Source: Agapanthus africanus (lineage: Eukaryota > Streptophyta > Magnoliopsida > Asparagales > Amaryllidaceae). Taken from it: 64,000 bases of DNA. Both the position numbers and the translations under genes were made by a program. Under the pieces are notes generated by a model. It made no database searches. It was not told the origin of the DNA and was given only the letters and a program-made list of their open reading frames with translations. The first letter of the stretch is position 1. Each line of letters starts with the position of its first letter. Of this stretch, positions 44,816 through 57,652 are shown one piece after another. The stretch is taken from assembly GCA_030015575.1 (NCBI GenBank), contig CM057344.1, forward strand, positions 592,294,410 to 592,358,409, given 5' to 3'.

Positions 44816-46940
44816 TGTAAGTCCATGCTACCTCTCCCGGTACTTTCGGGCATGCGGAATTTGGTGAAAAACAATTTTCTAGAGGCGGTAACATGGACTC
44901 AAAACCGGATCTTGGTTAAACATCAAACTAACAACCTAACTAGGAGTTGTTAACTACTCGGTTAGGGGGTTATACCTTTCTTGCTTGAACTCCTTCGTCT
45001 TCAAACCTCGATGGTTGTGAGGATCGGCTTCACCCCGTCGTCTCCTTGCGCCGAAGATCGATCCACCTGAAAGCTTCTACCTTTGGCTTCTTCTTCGAAC
45101 TTTGAATAAACAAGTTCACTCGGTTTGCTAAACCTTGTGAACTAGAGTGAGTAGAGGAGAGTGTGTTGGGATTTTCTCTATGGTTCTTGGTTCTCAACAC
45201 ATGAGACAAGTGAACCATAGACTAAAGAGAGGGAGAGCAAGAGGAAGAAGATGAGAGCTCAAGAACACAAGAGAGAGAATGAAAATGATAGAATGAGCAA
45301 GACCTTTCTCACTTGGCTCTCATAATCCAAAACCATCATCACAAAAATAGTAATCAAGTATTGTGTAAATGGTTTAAGTCAAAATGGCTATATCATTTCA
45401 TGCACTCATATTGCACAAGAGAACAAGCAAGTAAAAAGTCTTTGCCATGAAATGATAGCCATTGTCATCATGATGGTCAACTAGTCCAACCTAGTCAACC
45501 GGTCAACAAAGTCAACAAGTCAACAAAATCAACCCCTCAACAACCATGTCACCACAATACTTAATTAATATTATTGTTAATTACATATCATATTCTCATT
45601 AGGGTTGAGCAAAAAGTCAATAGTCAACAGTCAACGGTCAACAACCCTAATGAGAATCCTCTGCCTCTGTCTCTCCGTCAACTGTGCATACACACCTGCA
45701 TTCGCGTTCCAAGGAACACGAATACAAACGAGATAAAATCAATCCCAAAATGTACACTAGGATCCGGCTTAAACCAAAGCCCGCTAGTGTTAACTGTCCG
45801 GACACTGTACGTGCACAAGTGCACGGATGTGACCGGACCCTGTCGCAAAACCATGCGACCTCTACTCTTTTGCCTAAAGGCGAATAGCTTTCTGTGTGGG
45901 ACTCTAAAGACTCGACACTACGCTGGCAGTGGGTTTAACCACAGACCGCAAGCGGCACTAGCTGTGCGTAACGGTCCCCAGGTAGATGCCGACAAGAAGA
46001 CTGACGAGGTGAAACCCATCTGAACTCCTACTGAGCCTGAATGTGACAATCTCCGCACAGTCCGGTCTGTTCATCTGATACATCGCATGGCGGGCCTAGG
46101 GGGACGGTAAACGTCAGTCCCCTAATAGCGGTACAAGTCGTGTAGGAGTGAAGCCCAATACACCCTGAGATAACACTGGAAGCCTACCAGTATATCTCGC
46201 TTGCCCTGGCCAGGGACTACTCGTGTAATGGCTCTCCTAGACACAGCGCGATGTCAACCCCCAATACCGGGAGAGACGAATCCTGTCTAACCGTCACTGC
46301 CTCCAAGTGCTTCGGGACTGCACCCAACTACTACCTGTTTGCACGACTCCTTTGAGCCGTGGTAGGGTAGTAATCAAAGTACAGTGGGAACACACTCGAG
46401 GCGAAGTGACAGTGTCAAGTCAGCGGACTAAGCTGTACTCATGTCACCTGGGAACTGATAACTGACGATAGGTATAATACCAACCGGTCAGTTCCCGACG
46501 AGTCGTGTCCAGTGTACTCGTAACCTAACGAGCACCCGCATACTATCTCCAGTACGACGTACTGATGGCTGTGGGACAGACCATCTCCTACTCTGGGATG
46601 AGAAGCGCATGCGCTAGTCTACTCCGAAGTATCGATGCCCTGTCTCGATAGTCCTGCGACTAGGGACCTGCATAAGGATGTGCTTATAGATTACCCAGCC
46701 CCCACTAGTGTGACTGCCATCACAACGCTGGTAATCAAGCAAAGATCCTAAGGGCTCCACTAATGTGTATAGGTGATATACTAAAATAAACACAAGTACA
46801 CATTAAAGTAGAAACAAACCAAGTAGCATACTACTATTTTGAGCAAGATTGTATATACAAGGTGAATATCCCAAGCTTCCATTAAGTAATATACAAACTA
46901 GTATGATACAGTAATGGCCTCTAGGGCATATACATTAACA
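44816..46940 (-). mobile_element. Copia 3' LTR
   Basis: A 2125-bp LTR, plus strand TGTAAGTCC...CATTAACA, closely matching 52942-55073 and 612-2798. It contains a W-box-like block at about 45475-45640 with fewer copies than the LTR at 612. Confidence 0.92.
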
Positions 46941-46951
46941 ATCTCCCACTT
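46941..46951 (-). promoter_or_regulatory. Copia polypurine tract
   Basis: Minus strand AAGTGGGAGAT immediately precedes the LTR start TGTTAATG. The same tract occurs at 61786-61796. Confidence 0.85.
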
Positions 46952-46954
46952 GCA

Positions 46955-49599
46955 CTAAGGCCATGTACTGGCGTATCGAAGACCTATCATCTCGATCAGC
47001 CGCTCGAACTGAGTTTGGGGCAAGGCCTTAGTGAATGGATCTGCAATGTTATCTTCTGAAGCAACCCTCCGAACCTCGATCTCCTGGCGATCCACGATCT
47101 CCCTGATCAGGTGATACCGCCTCAAGATGTGTCTGGATCTCTGATGGGACCTGGGTTCCTTCGCTAAAGCTATAGCCCCGTTGTTGTCGCAATACAGAGG
47201 TATTGGATCAACAATGGACGGAACCACCTGAAGTTCTTTCAAGAACTTCCTCATCCAGACAGCTTCTTTTGCGGCATCAGATGCAGCGATGTATTCCGCT
47301 TCCATCGTCGAGTCTGCAACGGTTTCCTGTTTGGAACTCTTCCAACACACCGCCCCTCCATTGAGGGTAAAGACAAAACCCGACATGGACTTGGAATCAT
47401 CCTTGTCACTCTGGAAGCTGGAGTTAGCAAAGGCCTCGATCTGGAGGTCTTTTCCGCCATACACCAAGAACATCTCCTTAGTCATTCTCAGGTACTTGAG
47501 AATGTTCTTTACCGCTATCCAGTGTTTCTCCCCAGGGTTTGGCTGATACCGGCTTACCACACTCAGTGCATAAGCTACATCCGGTCTGGTACACAACATC
47601 GCATACATTATAGAGCCTACCGCAGAAGCGTAGGGTATAATAGACATGCGATCCCTCTCCAAATCAGTCTTGAGAGACATCTCTTTAGAGAGGATGATCC
47701 CGTGACAAGCCGGTAGGTTACCGCGTTTGGAATCTTCCATACTGAATCTCTTCAGTATGGTGTCGATGTACCTGGACTGTGAAAGTCCTAATATCCTCTT
47801 GGATCTATCACGATGGCTCCGGATCCCCAGGATGTATGAGGCATCACCCAGGTCTTTCATGGAGAACCTGTGTGACAAGAACCCCTTGACAGATTGTAGC
47901 ATAGGAATGTCATTTCCTATTAAGAGAATGTCATCCACGTATAAAACGAGGAATACTACAGTTCTCGCTACAAATCATTATAGATGCATGGTTCATCTGG
48001 ATTTTTGATAAAGCCAAATTCCTTGACCGTCTCATCAAAACAGATGTTCCAACTCCGCGATGCCTGCTTTAGTCCATAGATAGACTTAAGCAACTTGCAC
48101 ACCTTTCCGCTGCTCCCACTCTGAATGAAACCCTCTGGCTGGTCCATATAGACACACACCTCTAAATTTCCATTTAGAAAAGCGGTCTTTACGTCCATCT
48201 GCCAAATCTCATAATCGTGGAAGGCAGCAATGGTAAGTAGGATCCGAATGGATTTAAGCATAGCTACTGGAGAAAAGGTCTTGTCATAGTCCAAACCAAG
48301 TCTTTGACGAAAACCCTTTGCAACCAGTCTAGCTTTATAGGTCTCAACTTGTCCATCTACACCAATTTTCCTTTTGAAGATCCACTTGCATCCTACGGGT
48401 TTTACCCCGTCTGGAGCAATGTCCAACGTCCATACCTTGTTGGTGTACATGGACTCCATTTCGGTCCGCATTGCATCCAGCCATTTTACCGAGTCAACGC
48501 TCTGAACGGCCTGCTGGAAGCTAGTAGGCTCATCATAATCTATGATGCAATCCTCTATATCCCCGTCTATGAGAAAACTGTAGTATCTCTCGGGCGGATG
48601 AGACTGTCTACTACTCCTGCGGAGCGGCGTAGGAATGTCCTGTTCTTTTGAACCCTCTGGTCCCACTAAGCTTTCAGTAATAGTCTGTGGTTCTGGAATT
48701 TCTTCCAGTTCTACTGCGCTCCCACTAATTTCCTTTTCTAAGAACTGGTGTTCTAGAAAGTGGGCATGACGAGAAACAAAAACCTTTTGTTCCTCTTCGC
48801 AGTAGAAGAAATATCCCTTGGAGTTCTTTGGATATCCCACAAACTTGCACTGTACTGAGCATGCCTCGAGCTTGTACGCATGTTGCTTTTTGACAAAAGC
48901 TGGACTTTCCCATGTCTTAATATGATTAAGATAGGGTCTCTTCCCACACCACATCTCATATGGTGTAGTAGGCACAGTCTTAGTTGGAACTCGGTTCAAA
49001 AGGTATGCTGCTGATTCTAGCGCATACCCCCAGAATGATCGCGGTAACTCAGCGTTACTCATCATGGACCGTACCATATCCAATAGAGTTCGGTTCCGTC
49101 TCTCCGATACACCGTTATGTTGCGGAGTGTATGGAGGAGTAAGCTGATAGAGAATTCCGTTCTCTTTTAAATAGTCCAGGAATTCGGCACTCAAGTATTC
49201 ACCACCTCGATCCGATCTTAGGATCTTGATACTTTTGCCGGTTTGTTTTTCTACTTCATTCTTATATTCCTGGAATTTTCCAAAGGCTTCGGACTTATAT
49301 TTCATTAAGAAGACATAACCGTACCTTGAAAAGTCATCCGTAAAAGTAATGAAGTAAGAATAACCGCTTCGCGCATGTGTAGACATTGGACCGCACACGT
49401 CACTGTGTACGAGTCCCAAGAGCTCGCTCGCTCTTACTCCGTGTCCAGTGAACGGAGTCTTTGTCATCTTTCTTTTGAGACAGGATTGACAAGTGGCATA
49501 CGATTGATATTCGAACGGATTCAAATATCCTTCTGTATGCAACTTCGTCAACCTTCTCTCATTGATGTGACCTAGTCTACAATCCCCAAGAAAGTCTGA
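46955..49599 (-). pseudogene. Copia pol: integrase, reverse transcriptase, RNase H (two breaks)
   Basis: Integrase comes first (GHINERRLTKLH, CQSCLKRKM zinc region; catalytic HSDVCGP, SDRGGEYLS, NGVSERRNRTL). Then reverse transcriptase (GCKWIFKRKIG, KARLVAKGFRQ, DYDKTFSPV, QMDVKTAFLNG, YGLKQASRSW). The 527-codon frame (49551-47968) stops just before the catalytic motif. A frameshift at about 47945-47967 moves YVDD (47930-47941) and the rest, including RNase H (STMEAEYIAASDA, YCDNNGAIAL), into the frame ending at 46955. TAA at 49600-49602 separates integrase from protease in the same frame. Otherwise well preserved. Confidence 0.9.
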
Positions 49600-50855
49600 T
49601 TAATTTCCGGAGACCTTTTTGTGTGTATTCTGGACATTGAAAATCTGTGGTTGGTTTAATACGTATATACCATTGCTCAATGTACCTGACCCAATCAGAA
49701 CTTGATTAAGGTGAATGTTTACAACATTGCTTACAAACGCAAATTCATAACCTTCTTTAGAAACCAAAGATACAGAAATGATATTACAAGTTGCGTTGGG
49801 TACAAAAAAACAATTACGCAAAACCAAAACATGTCCATCTGACATTCCCAGGTGATAGTCCCCCACGGCCTTAGCATCCATGCTAGCTCCGTTTGCAACT
49901 TTGAGGGTCATGTCACCTGCCTTCAAAACCCTACGGTTTCTCAACGCCTGCAAAGAATTACAGATATGAGATCCTGATCCGGTATCCAATACCCAGGAAG
50001 TAGAGTTTATTGAAAGACAGTTTTCAATAACATACACACCTGAAGCTAAAGCCGCAACCTGCTTCAGATCCTGTGTTCTGGCCTTCCAAGCCCTGCAATC
50101 ATTCTTCCAGTGTCCCTTCTTATGACAATAGAAGCATTCTTCCTTATCCATAAGCTTTCCCACTTTCTTTGTTGCTTTTGCCTTTCCCTTCGTATCCACT
50201 TTACTAACACTGCCCCTTGGTTTGGCGGGGGCTTTCTTCTTCTTTCCCTTGGCTTTCGTCTTGGACCTAGAAGAGGAAGATCCTCCTACAAACAAAGTGG
50301 ATGTTTCCCTACCTTTCTGTAGGGTGCCCTCTGCACTCCTCAGCATGTTGAGGAGTTCTGAAAGTTCAACTTCCTTTTCTTGTAAGTTGAAGTTCAGGAT
50401 AAACTGGGCGTAAGTGGAAGGAAGGGACTGGAGAATCAAGTCCGTATAGAGCTCATTCTCCAACGTGGTACCAAGGTCCGCGAGCTCTTCTATGTAGCCA
50501 ATCATCTTAAGCACGTGTTCCACTACCAATGATCCGACGGCCAACCTTGCCGAAAATAACTTCTTCGACACTTCGTATCTTGCGATACGAGACTGCTCTC
50601 CATACAATTCTTTTGTATGGAGAAATATGGATTCGAGGTCCATATTCTCGTGCTTCCTCTGATGTTCGTTGTCTATAGAGGCAAGCACGAGGCACTTGGC
50701 CTTCGCGCAATCTAGTTCCCAGGTCTTACGGATTTCCTTATCCGCGACGCTGGTTTTGTGTCGTAAGTGATTGCCATCTTGACATTCCTGAGCCAATCTT
50801 TGTAGTTTGGTCCTGTCAGTATGTTTTTATCTAGAAGTAACTTAAGTCCAGTCAT
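49600..50855 (-). pseudogene. Copia gag and protease, frameshifted near its start
   Basis: The likely original start is ATG at 50855, reading MTGLKLLLDK then GPNYKDWLRNVKMAI. A frameshift or deletion near 50760 puts the rest in another frame (from VADKEIRKTWELDCAKAKC). Capsid-type sequence (IFLHTKELYGEQSRIARYEV, LQSLPSTYAQFI) is followed by a Lys-rich linker, one CCHC knuckle (CFYCHKKGHWKNDC) and an aspartic protease (WVLDTGSGSHIC). It ends at TAA 49600-49602. About 400 codons remain open. Confidence 0.85.
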
Positions 50856-52928
50856 GTCGATTGGTCGCTGCAATTAGGAGAGAGAAGAAACACTCAGCAT
50901 GATGCTCTTGCAAGTTTAGAATGGTTTTTAGTTTGGCTAAACAGGATGGCTCCTACTGTTTCTCGAATCCCTCCTCAAACCAAAAAGGAAGAATTAGTCA
51001 GGATCAATCTCACCGTACAATACTTGCTTAACTGTTCAGCCAGGCCAGTGTCGGTACTTCGAGGGAGGTTTTCCAATGCTTTCGCAAAGTTCCTTAATTA
51101 AATAACCTCTTTTCCCTGGGGGCGTAGCCCCGCTAACACCTTTCTAGACACCTACTTGGTTTATAGCATTGATCGTTAAGTGAGAAATTTCCCGAGGAGT
51201 AGCATATACTCACAGTAGGATCGGGATCCAAATATCATCGCGTGACAAAACTGAAGGAATCCTACCAGAATCATCACACTCCAAATGGTATGCAACACTA
51301 GCAAGTTTCAGTTCTTTTGAAACTCCCGATGTGGATTTTTGCCCCATGCTCTTATGACTTTGACTTTGGCCAAAATATCATAAGTCACATGTCAAGTTCT
51401 ACCCGTCATTCTCCATGTTAATTTGGATCCACCCGTACCTACCCTTGACTTTGGCCAAAATGGCAGTACGACTGTCCCAAACCAACGCATCTATCTATGC
51501 TACACATGAATACCCAATAGCTACCAATCACTATGCCTTGACTTTGGCCAACATACATAGCTTGAATACTATTGACCATTCATGTGAAACGACGGAGAGC
51601 TACAAATGGTTTTGGCAAAACCGTGAACGTAGTGAACTTGATATAATCGATGGAACGAGATAGCTTTTAAAAAGAGTGGCTCAAGCTCCGCATTTAAAAG
51701 TTGGTTTTGAAAAGAACCGAGTGGTTTTTCGAAAGTGTTCCAACGACTTTTACTTGGTTTATTTTTCTTGCATTAGTTCTTTTAATACGTGATATTCTTG
51801 CATTAGTTCTTTTAATGCGTTCCATCATTTAATCCTACCATTGCAGAAAACAACAAAAATATAACGTACGCTTATGCCATTCGCATTCGCCATGGGGCCC
51901 CGTCATTACCCGTTAGGTTACTTAACTAACGACAGAGCGGGGGCTGGGCTAGCGCGGCTGTAAAACATAAGCAACGTCTAAATAATATCATATATAGATA
52001 TATTGCAATGATAGCCATTTCAGATCACAGATGAACACATTGGATATACTAGGAACCCGCAATTCGTACGAGCCTGTAACGAAAAGCAGATTACACGGTC
52101 GCGGTGAATAGCCAATACCCCACCCAAGACCCCTACAGGTGTGGCAAACTACCCGCCAAGTACCCGAAGCGAAGCAACCTCCCTCAACTCCGTGAGTAGG
52201 CCACTCGGCACTTCGGCATACCCGGTAGTTTGTGCACCCCTTCCATGGGTCTATCCTAGGAGCAAAAACAGTAAAAAGAAATTATACAATGACGGCTACA
52301 ACCCCGACCCGGTTGTGCGGCCATACAAATAATTATTACATCAATTTACAAATTTACATGAATTGAAAGAAAAGAAAACTCTCGTCTCACAACCCCCGGC
52401 TATTCACCCGCGATAATCCAATGAATTCATATACACAAACCAATAACATTACAGATCACAGATTTGTATAACTCCCACTAATCGACATATAGCGATTAGC
52501 AGAGGTTCAATACAAATATCACATCACAGAAAAACCTGTCAGCTTAAGTCTTTTAGAAGTTCGATCAAAAATACGGATTTTCAGGCCCCAAACACAAAAT
52601 TTTCATTCTGGAAAATCTGGGCAGAAAATACATATTCCAAAAATCCCAAAACAACCCCATAAAAACACTGCACAAAATTTGGACCTCGGCCGCGGAACCG
52701 CGGCGGGAGCATGCTCCCGCCGCGTTTCCGCGGCGCTTTGACCGGTTCGTGGGACCAAATTTCGTTGGTGTTTAATAAAAACCCTGAGCCGATTTTTAAG
52801 ATGAAATTTATCAATTTTACAGAACTTTAAAAATCGACAGCAACTTTGAATTTCGGGTTTATTTCGGGACTTTTTCTCCGATCGAATTTCTAGCTACTAT
52901 GGTAACATGTTAGATAGAGTTTAACTAG
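50856..52928 (-). mobile_element. Copia leader, non-coding
   Basis: A 2.1-kb untranslated leader. TTTGGCCAAAAT-type words recur at about 51370, 51450 and 51545. A conserved GC-rich hairpin lies at about 52690-52735. The distal part (52330-52928) is homologous to 1-611. Confidence 0.75.
52690..52735. other. Leader hairpin, second copy
   Basis: Arms of 22 bp (GCCGCGGAACCGCGGCGGGA and its partner) around AT, with one mismatch. Compared with 357-402, the T in the left arm is A here and the matching A in the right arm is T, so pairing is kept. Confidence 0.7.
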
Positions 52929-52940
52929 GCTCTGATACCA
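52929..52940 (-). promoter_or_regulatory. Copia primer-binding site (initiator tRNA-Met type)
   Basis: Minus strand TGGTATCAGAGC, one base from the 5' LTR; classic plant copia site. Confidence 0.93.
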
Positions 52941-52941
52941 C

Positions 52942-55073
52942 TGTAAGTCCATGCTACCTCTCCCGGTACTTTCGGACATGCGGAATTTGGTGAAAAACAA
53001 TTTTCTAGAGGCGGTAGCATGGACTCAAAACCGGATCTTGGTTAAATATCTAACTAACAACCTAACTAGGAGTTGTTAACTACTTGGTTAGGGGGTTATA
53101 CCTTTCTTACTTGAACTCCTTCGTCTTCAAACCTCGATGGTTGTCAGGATCGGCTTCACCCCGTCGTCTCCTTGCGCCAAAGATCGATCCACCTGAAAGC
53201 TTCTACCTTTGGCTTCTTCTTCAAACTTTGAAGAAACTAGTTCACTCGGTTTGCTAAACCTTGTGAACTAGAGTGAGTAGAGGAGAGTGTGTTGGGATTT
53301 TCTCTATGGTTCTTGGTTCTCAACACATGAGACAAGTGAACCATAGACTAAAGAGAGGGAGAGCAAGAGGAAGAAGATGGGAGCTCAAGAACATAAGAGA
53401 GAGAATGAAAATGATAGAATGAGCAAGACCTTTCTCACTTGGCTCTCATAATCCAAAACCATCATCACAAAAATAGTAATCAAGTATTGTGTAAATGGTT
53501 TAAGTCAAAATGGCTATATCATTTCATGCACTCATATTGCACAAGAGAACAAGCAAGTAAAAATTCTTTGCCATGAAATGATAGCCATTGTCATCATGAT
53601 GGTCAACTAGTCCAACCTAGTTAACCGGTCAACAAAGTCAACAAGTCAACAAAGTCAACCCCTCAACAACCATGTCACCACAATACTTAATTAATATTAT
53701 TGTTAATTACATATCATATTCTCATTAGGGTTGAGCAAAAAGTCAATAGTCAACAGTCAACAGTCAACGGTCAACAACCCTAATGAGAATCATCTGCCTC
53801 TGTCTCTCCGTCAACTGTGCATACACACCCGCATTCGCGTTCCGAGGAACACGAATACAAACGAGATAAAATCAATCCCAAAACGTACACTAGGATCCGG
53901 CTTAAACCAAAGCCCGCTAGTGTTAACTGTCCGGACACTGTACGTGCACAAGTGCACGGATGTGACCGGACCCTGTCGCAAAACCATGCGACCTCTACTC
54001 TTTTGCCTAAAGGCGAATAGCTTTCTGTGTGGGACTCTAAAGACTCGACACTACGCTGGCAGTGGGTTTAACCACAGACCGCAAGCGGCACTAGCTGTGC
54101 GTAACGGTCCCCAGGTAGATGCCGACAAGAAGACTAACGAGGTGAAACCCATCTGAACTCCTACTGAGCCTGAATGTGACAATCTCCGCACAGTCCGGTC
54201 TGTTCGTCTGATACATCGCATGGCGGGCCTAGGAGGGCGGTAAACGTCAGTCCCCTAATAGCGGTACAAGTCATGTCGGAGTGAAGCCCAATACACCCTG
54301 AGATAACACTGGAAGCCTACCAGTATATCTCGCTTGCCCTGGCCAGGGACTACTCGTGTAATGGCTCTCCTAGACACAGCGCGATGTCAACCCTCAATAC
54401 CGGGAGAGACGAATCCTGTCTAACCGTCACTGCCTCCAAGTGCTTCGGGACTGCACCCAACTACTACCTGTTTGCACGACTCCTTTGAGCCGTGGTAGGG
54501 TAGTAATCAAAGTACAGTGGGAACACACTCGAGGCGAAGTGACAGTGTCAAGTCAGCGGACTAAGCTGTACTCATGTCATCTGGGAACTGATAACTGACG
54601 ATAGGTATAATACCAACCGGTCAGTTCCCGACGAGTCGTGTCCAGTGTACTCGTAACCTAACGAGCACCCGCATACTATCTCCAGTACGACGTACTGATG
54701 GCTGTGGGACAGACTATCTCCCACTCTGGGATGAGAAGCGCATGCGCTAGTCTACTCCGGAGTATCGAGGCCCTGTCTCGATAGTCCTGCGACTAGGGAC
54801 CTGCATAAGGATGTGCTTATATATTACCCAGCCCCCACTAGTGTGACTGCCATCACAACGCTGGTAATCAAGCAAAAATCCTAAGGGCTCCACTAATGTG
54901 TATAGGTGATATACTAAAATAAACACAAGTACACATTAAAGTAGAAACAAACCAAGTAGCATACTTCTATTTTGAGCAAGATTGTATATACAAGGTGAAT
55001 ATCCCAAACTTCCATTAAGTAATATACAAAATAGTATGATACAGTAATGGCCTCTAGGGCATATACACTAACA
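52942..55073 (-). mobile_element. Copia 5' LTR
   Basis: A 2132-bp LTR, plus strand TGTAAGTCC...CACTAACA. It differs from the 3' LTR by roughly a few percent where I compared them by eye. Confidence 0.92.
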
Positions 55074-55078
55074 AAAAC
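55074..55078. repeat. Target site duplication of copia, right (AAAAC)
   Basis: AAAAC follows the 5' LTR and leads into CACTAGC, resuming LTR B exactly where it stopped at 44815. Confidence 0.85.
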
Positions 55079-56670
55079 CACTAGCTTAGACACACTTGCC
55101 TAGTCACCACAAGACAGTTTAGATAAACGATCGATGTCCATGACCTATCGTGCTTTCATTTTATAAAAGATTTTATTTAGAAAAGTTTACAACTTAAAAG
55201 CTTTAAATAAAGGTTATAAAGATTATGGTATTTTAGTGAAAAGTCATGTATTTTCGTATTCTATATTTTGATGTTTATCAATTAGGGTTATATTTGTGTG
55301 TGTGTAGAGGTAGGTCATTACCTCGTGACTTATTTTAAGTTTTAATAAAGTTTAGAGGTTAAACATGATATATTAAACTTAAAGGTATTATAGCGCAAGA
55401 ACACGGTATTCGAAAACGTTATCATTTCATGTGTGAAATTTCATTCAAATTGGGTTCTACAAGTTTAGTGATCAAAATAAACATATTTAGGAGTGAGGTA
55501 ATTGATTAAACTAAGAAAAATGAACTTCACGGTATTTTTATGAAAAGAATACGGTTTTGCAAAGAAGCTATCATTTCATGTGAAAAAGTTTATTTAAATT
55601 GGTTTATGGGTGATTAATAGTCAACATGAATATGGGTAGATTTTATGTATTAGGTGACAAGTGGAAATTTATAGAAAAACCGAATCGGAAATCGGTTTAA
55701 CCGATTTCCGTCGGGTTCCAAAAAGTCGTATTTTTACATTTATAGAAAAGAGAGATAGAAGGGATGGGACTTACGGTTTGGACAAGCTAAGGAAGCTAAG
55801 AGATGAGGTGGTTGTCGATTCGTCGAAAACGTCGCGAAGGTTCTGATCCGGTCGCCGGAATCCGTCGTCGGTTTCGGCAGCGCTTCGCTTCTCGCTCTTT
55901 GCACCGAGTTCTCAAGAATTTGGGAGAGCGGACTTAGAGTTGTGAGGTGAAATGGTAGAGGGTAGGGGTCTTTATATAGGGCTAGGCTAGGGTTAGGGTT
56001 TGGATTTAAAAAATATTTTTAAAAATGTAAAAATCATTAAAAATTCATTAATTTTGGTCTTAAAAGAGATTTAATTGAAATTGTGTAACAGTACTGGAAA
56101 AATAGACTATACAGGGGGTTAGACCAGGTCAACACGAAAAATTTTCGTATTGACGACTCGGCCGACCGGCCGAGTTGCCGGCCGATTCGGCCGAGTCAGG
56201 GCCGAGTCGGGTGTCGATGGGTGGGGTTTGATCTAGGGGAGATTTTAGTATACTTTAATTTTTATAATTCGCAATAAATTGTGAGTTATGGCTGTTTGAC
56301 CGTTTGACTTCTAAAAAAACTTTTTAAAAAATGATATAAAAATTATGTGGGGCAAGAGATTCGAACTCTGGTGGCTTGGTTCAGCAGTGCAAGGTATTAC
56401 CAATGAGCTACAAGCTCCTTCTTGTAATTATTGTGGTTTTTAATTACTTAAACTGATAGCAGCAAGAATAAATACTCCTGGTATACATTAAATTTAAAGC
56501 AATTTCTTGTACACTAAAAATGGAGTTATTTCATTCTTGTAGCTTGTAATTAAAAAAAAAATTACCTAAATCTTGTGCTCAGGCTAAAATACCCCTTTGT
56601 GGATTTGAAAAATATTTTGAAAAAAAAATCTGTATAGGAAAAAAGTGTATAAAAAATTAGGGTTGTTACA
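55079..56670 (-). mobile_element. LTR B of pol-less element, second part
   Basis: Rest of LTR B, ending GGGTTGTTACA. It matches 40573-42134. A tRNA-like segment lies at about 56347-56412. The GGCCGAGTC palindrome is expanded here (56154-56212). Confidence 0.85.
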
Positions 56671-56715
56671 TTCTACCCTCCTTATAAGAATTTCGTCCTC
56701 GAAATTTGTAAAAGA
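56671..56715 (-). promoter_or_regulatory. Polypurine tract, unit B
   Basis: Minus strand CGAGGACGAAATTC, then AAGGAGGGTAGAA, then the LTR start TGTAACA. Confidence 0.85.
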
Positions 56716-56775
56716 AAGGTGTAACAGTTTCAAAGAAGGTTTTGTGATAGAACTATTGGTAGTGTATGAAGATAT

Positions 56776-57441
56776 TTAGAAGGAAGAAATATTGCAAAAT
56801 GTTTTGGTCAAAGTGAGGGAGTTACCTGGGTTACCTTGGTTCTTAGTCTCAGGTTCTAAGGCCGTTAAGGTGGAGGCTTGACGTCTCGACACATTTTTCT
56901 GAGTAAGCCGATACATCGATGTCTGACTAGGTAGGGATGGTCCATATGGAGGTGGTGCTGGGAGTGCAAGACTAGGTGTAGGAGTCTGGATAGCTGGCTG
57001 CTTCGTGTAGATAGTGGGTGTGTGGGCTGAGTTGCGTCTATAGGGACAGTCTCCAATTCTATGATCGGATGCGCCGCAAACTAGGCACAGGCCTTTTGCG
57101 CGCCTACAGTCCTTCCACAAGTGTCCATTCCTATGGCAGTAGTAGCAAAATCCTGAACTTGACTGGTTAATTGTTTCCTTCTGTCTCTTGGGTTTTGCAG
57201 GTTGTGTAGTGTAGGTTCCTCTTGCCATCTGGGTGGCAGTGCGTTTCCTGACAGTTGCTCCTGCTTCTGGTCGGTTTAATAATATGGCAATCTGCTGCTG
57301 CAGTCCAACCAGTAGGCTTTGGATTTCCTTAAGCAGAACCGTCTGCTCGTTGGGTGGAGCAGGAACGGCAGATGTGAGAGGTAGTGTTGGAGGTGTAGGT
57401 GTGTTGTTGACATTGGTACTGATGTTGTTCGGGGAATCCAT
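56776..57441 (-). CDS. Zinc-knuckle mini-gag of pol-less element (intact)
   Basis: A 221-residue open frame, the only retroelement ORF here that looks unbroken. Residues 1-30 are Asn/Thr/Pro-rich. Residues 31-60 are leucine/glutamine-rich and probably helical (LLKEIQSLLVGLQQQIAILL). A basic linker follows. Then come two CCHC knuckles, CYYCHRNGHLWKDC and CLVCGASDHRIGDC, and a Pro-rich tail. It resembles the nucleocapsid part of chromovirus gag without the capsid domain. It would bind nucleic acid. No protease or pol follows; 982 bp separate the two LTRs. The coding end runs into a GGTAAC-type sequence, so splicing to a further exon is possible. Identical in layout to 42240-42905. Confidence 0.7.
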   Translation of the reverse strand: MDSPNNISTNVNNTPTPPTLPLTSAVPAPPNEQTVLLKEIQSLLVGLQQQIAILLNRPEAGATVRKRTATQMARGTYTTQPAKPKRQKETINQSSSGFCYYCHRNGHLWKDCRRAKGLCLVCGASDHRIGDCPYRRNSAHTPTIYTKQPAIQTPTPSLALPAPPPYGPSLPSQTSMYRLTQKNVSRRQASTLTALEPETKNQGNPGNSLTLTKTFCNISSF

Positions 57442-57652
57442 AACCCTGAAGAAAAATTTGGATTAGGACAGATTCAAATACATGAAATGATAAGATTCAA
57501 GGAATAGAGATTTGCAAGTTTCAAAGAACATGAATTGTAAAGAATGTTTTAGTTGCTGGTTCTTGTGTTATATTGCTTAGGTTGTTCATGCAGACCAGAA
57601 CTTCATGACAGGGATTCATACAGCTTGACCTGCATGGGCCACCAACAAAACC
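57442..57652 (-). mobile_element. Leader of unit B
   Basis: Same 211-bp leader as 42906-43116, between LTR C and the mini-gag. Confidence 0.6.

Larger units (their letters stand above)
44816..55073 (-). mobile_element. Angela-like copia element, nearly complete
   Basis: A 10.3-kb Ty1/copia element on the minus strand: 5' LTR 52942-55073, primer-binding site 52929-52940, leader, gag-protease, integrase, reverse transcriptase, RNase H, polypurine tract 46941-46951, 3' LTR 44816-46940. A 5-bp duplication flanks it. The gag-pol has one stop and two frameshifts, so it is recent but inactive. LTR starts and the order integrase before reverse transcriptase fit copia of the BARE-1/Angela type. Confidence 0.92.
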
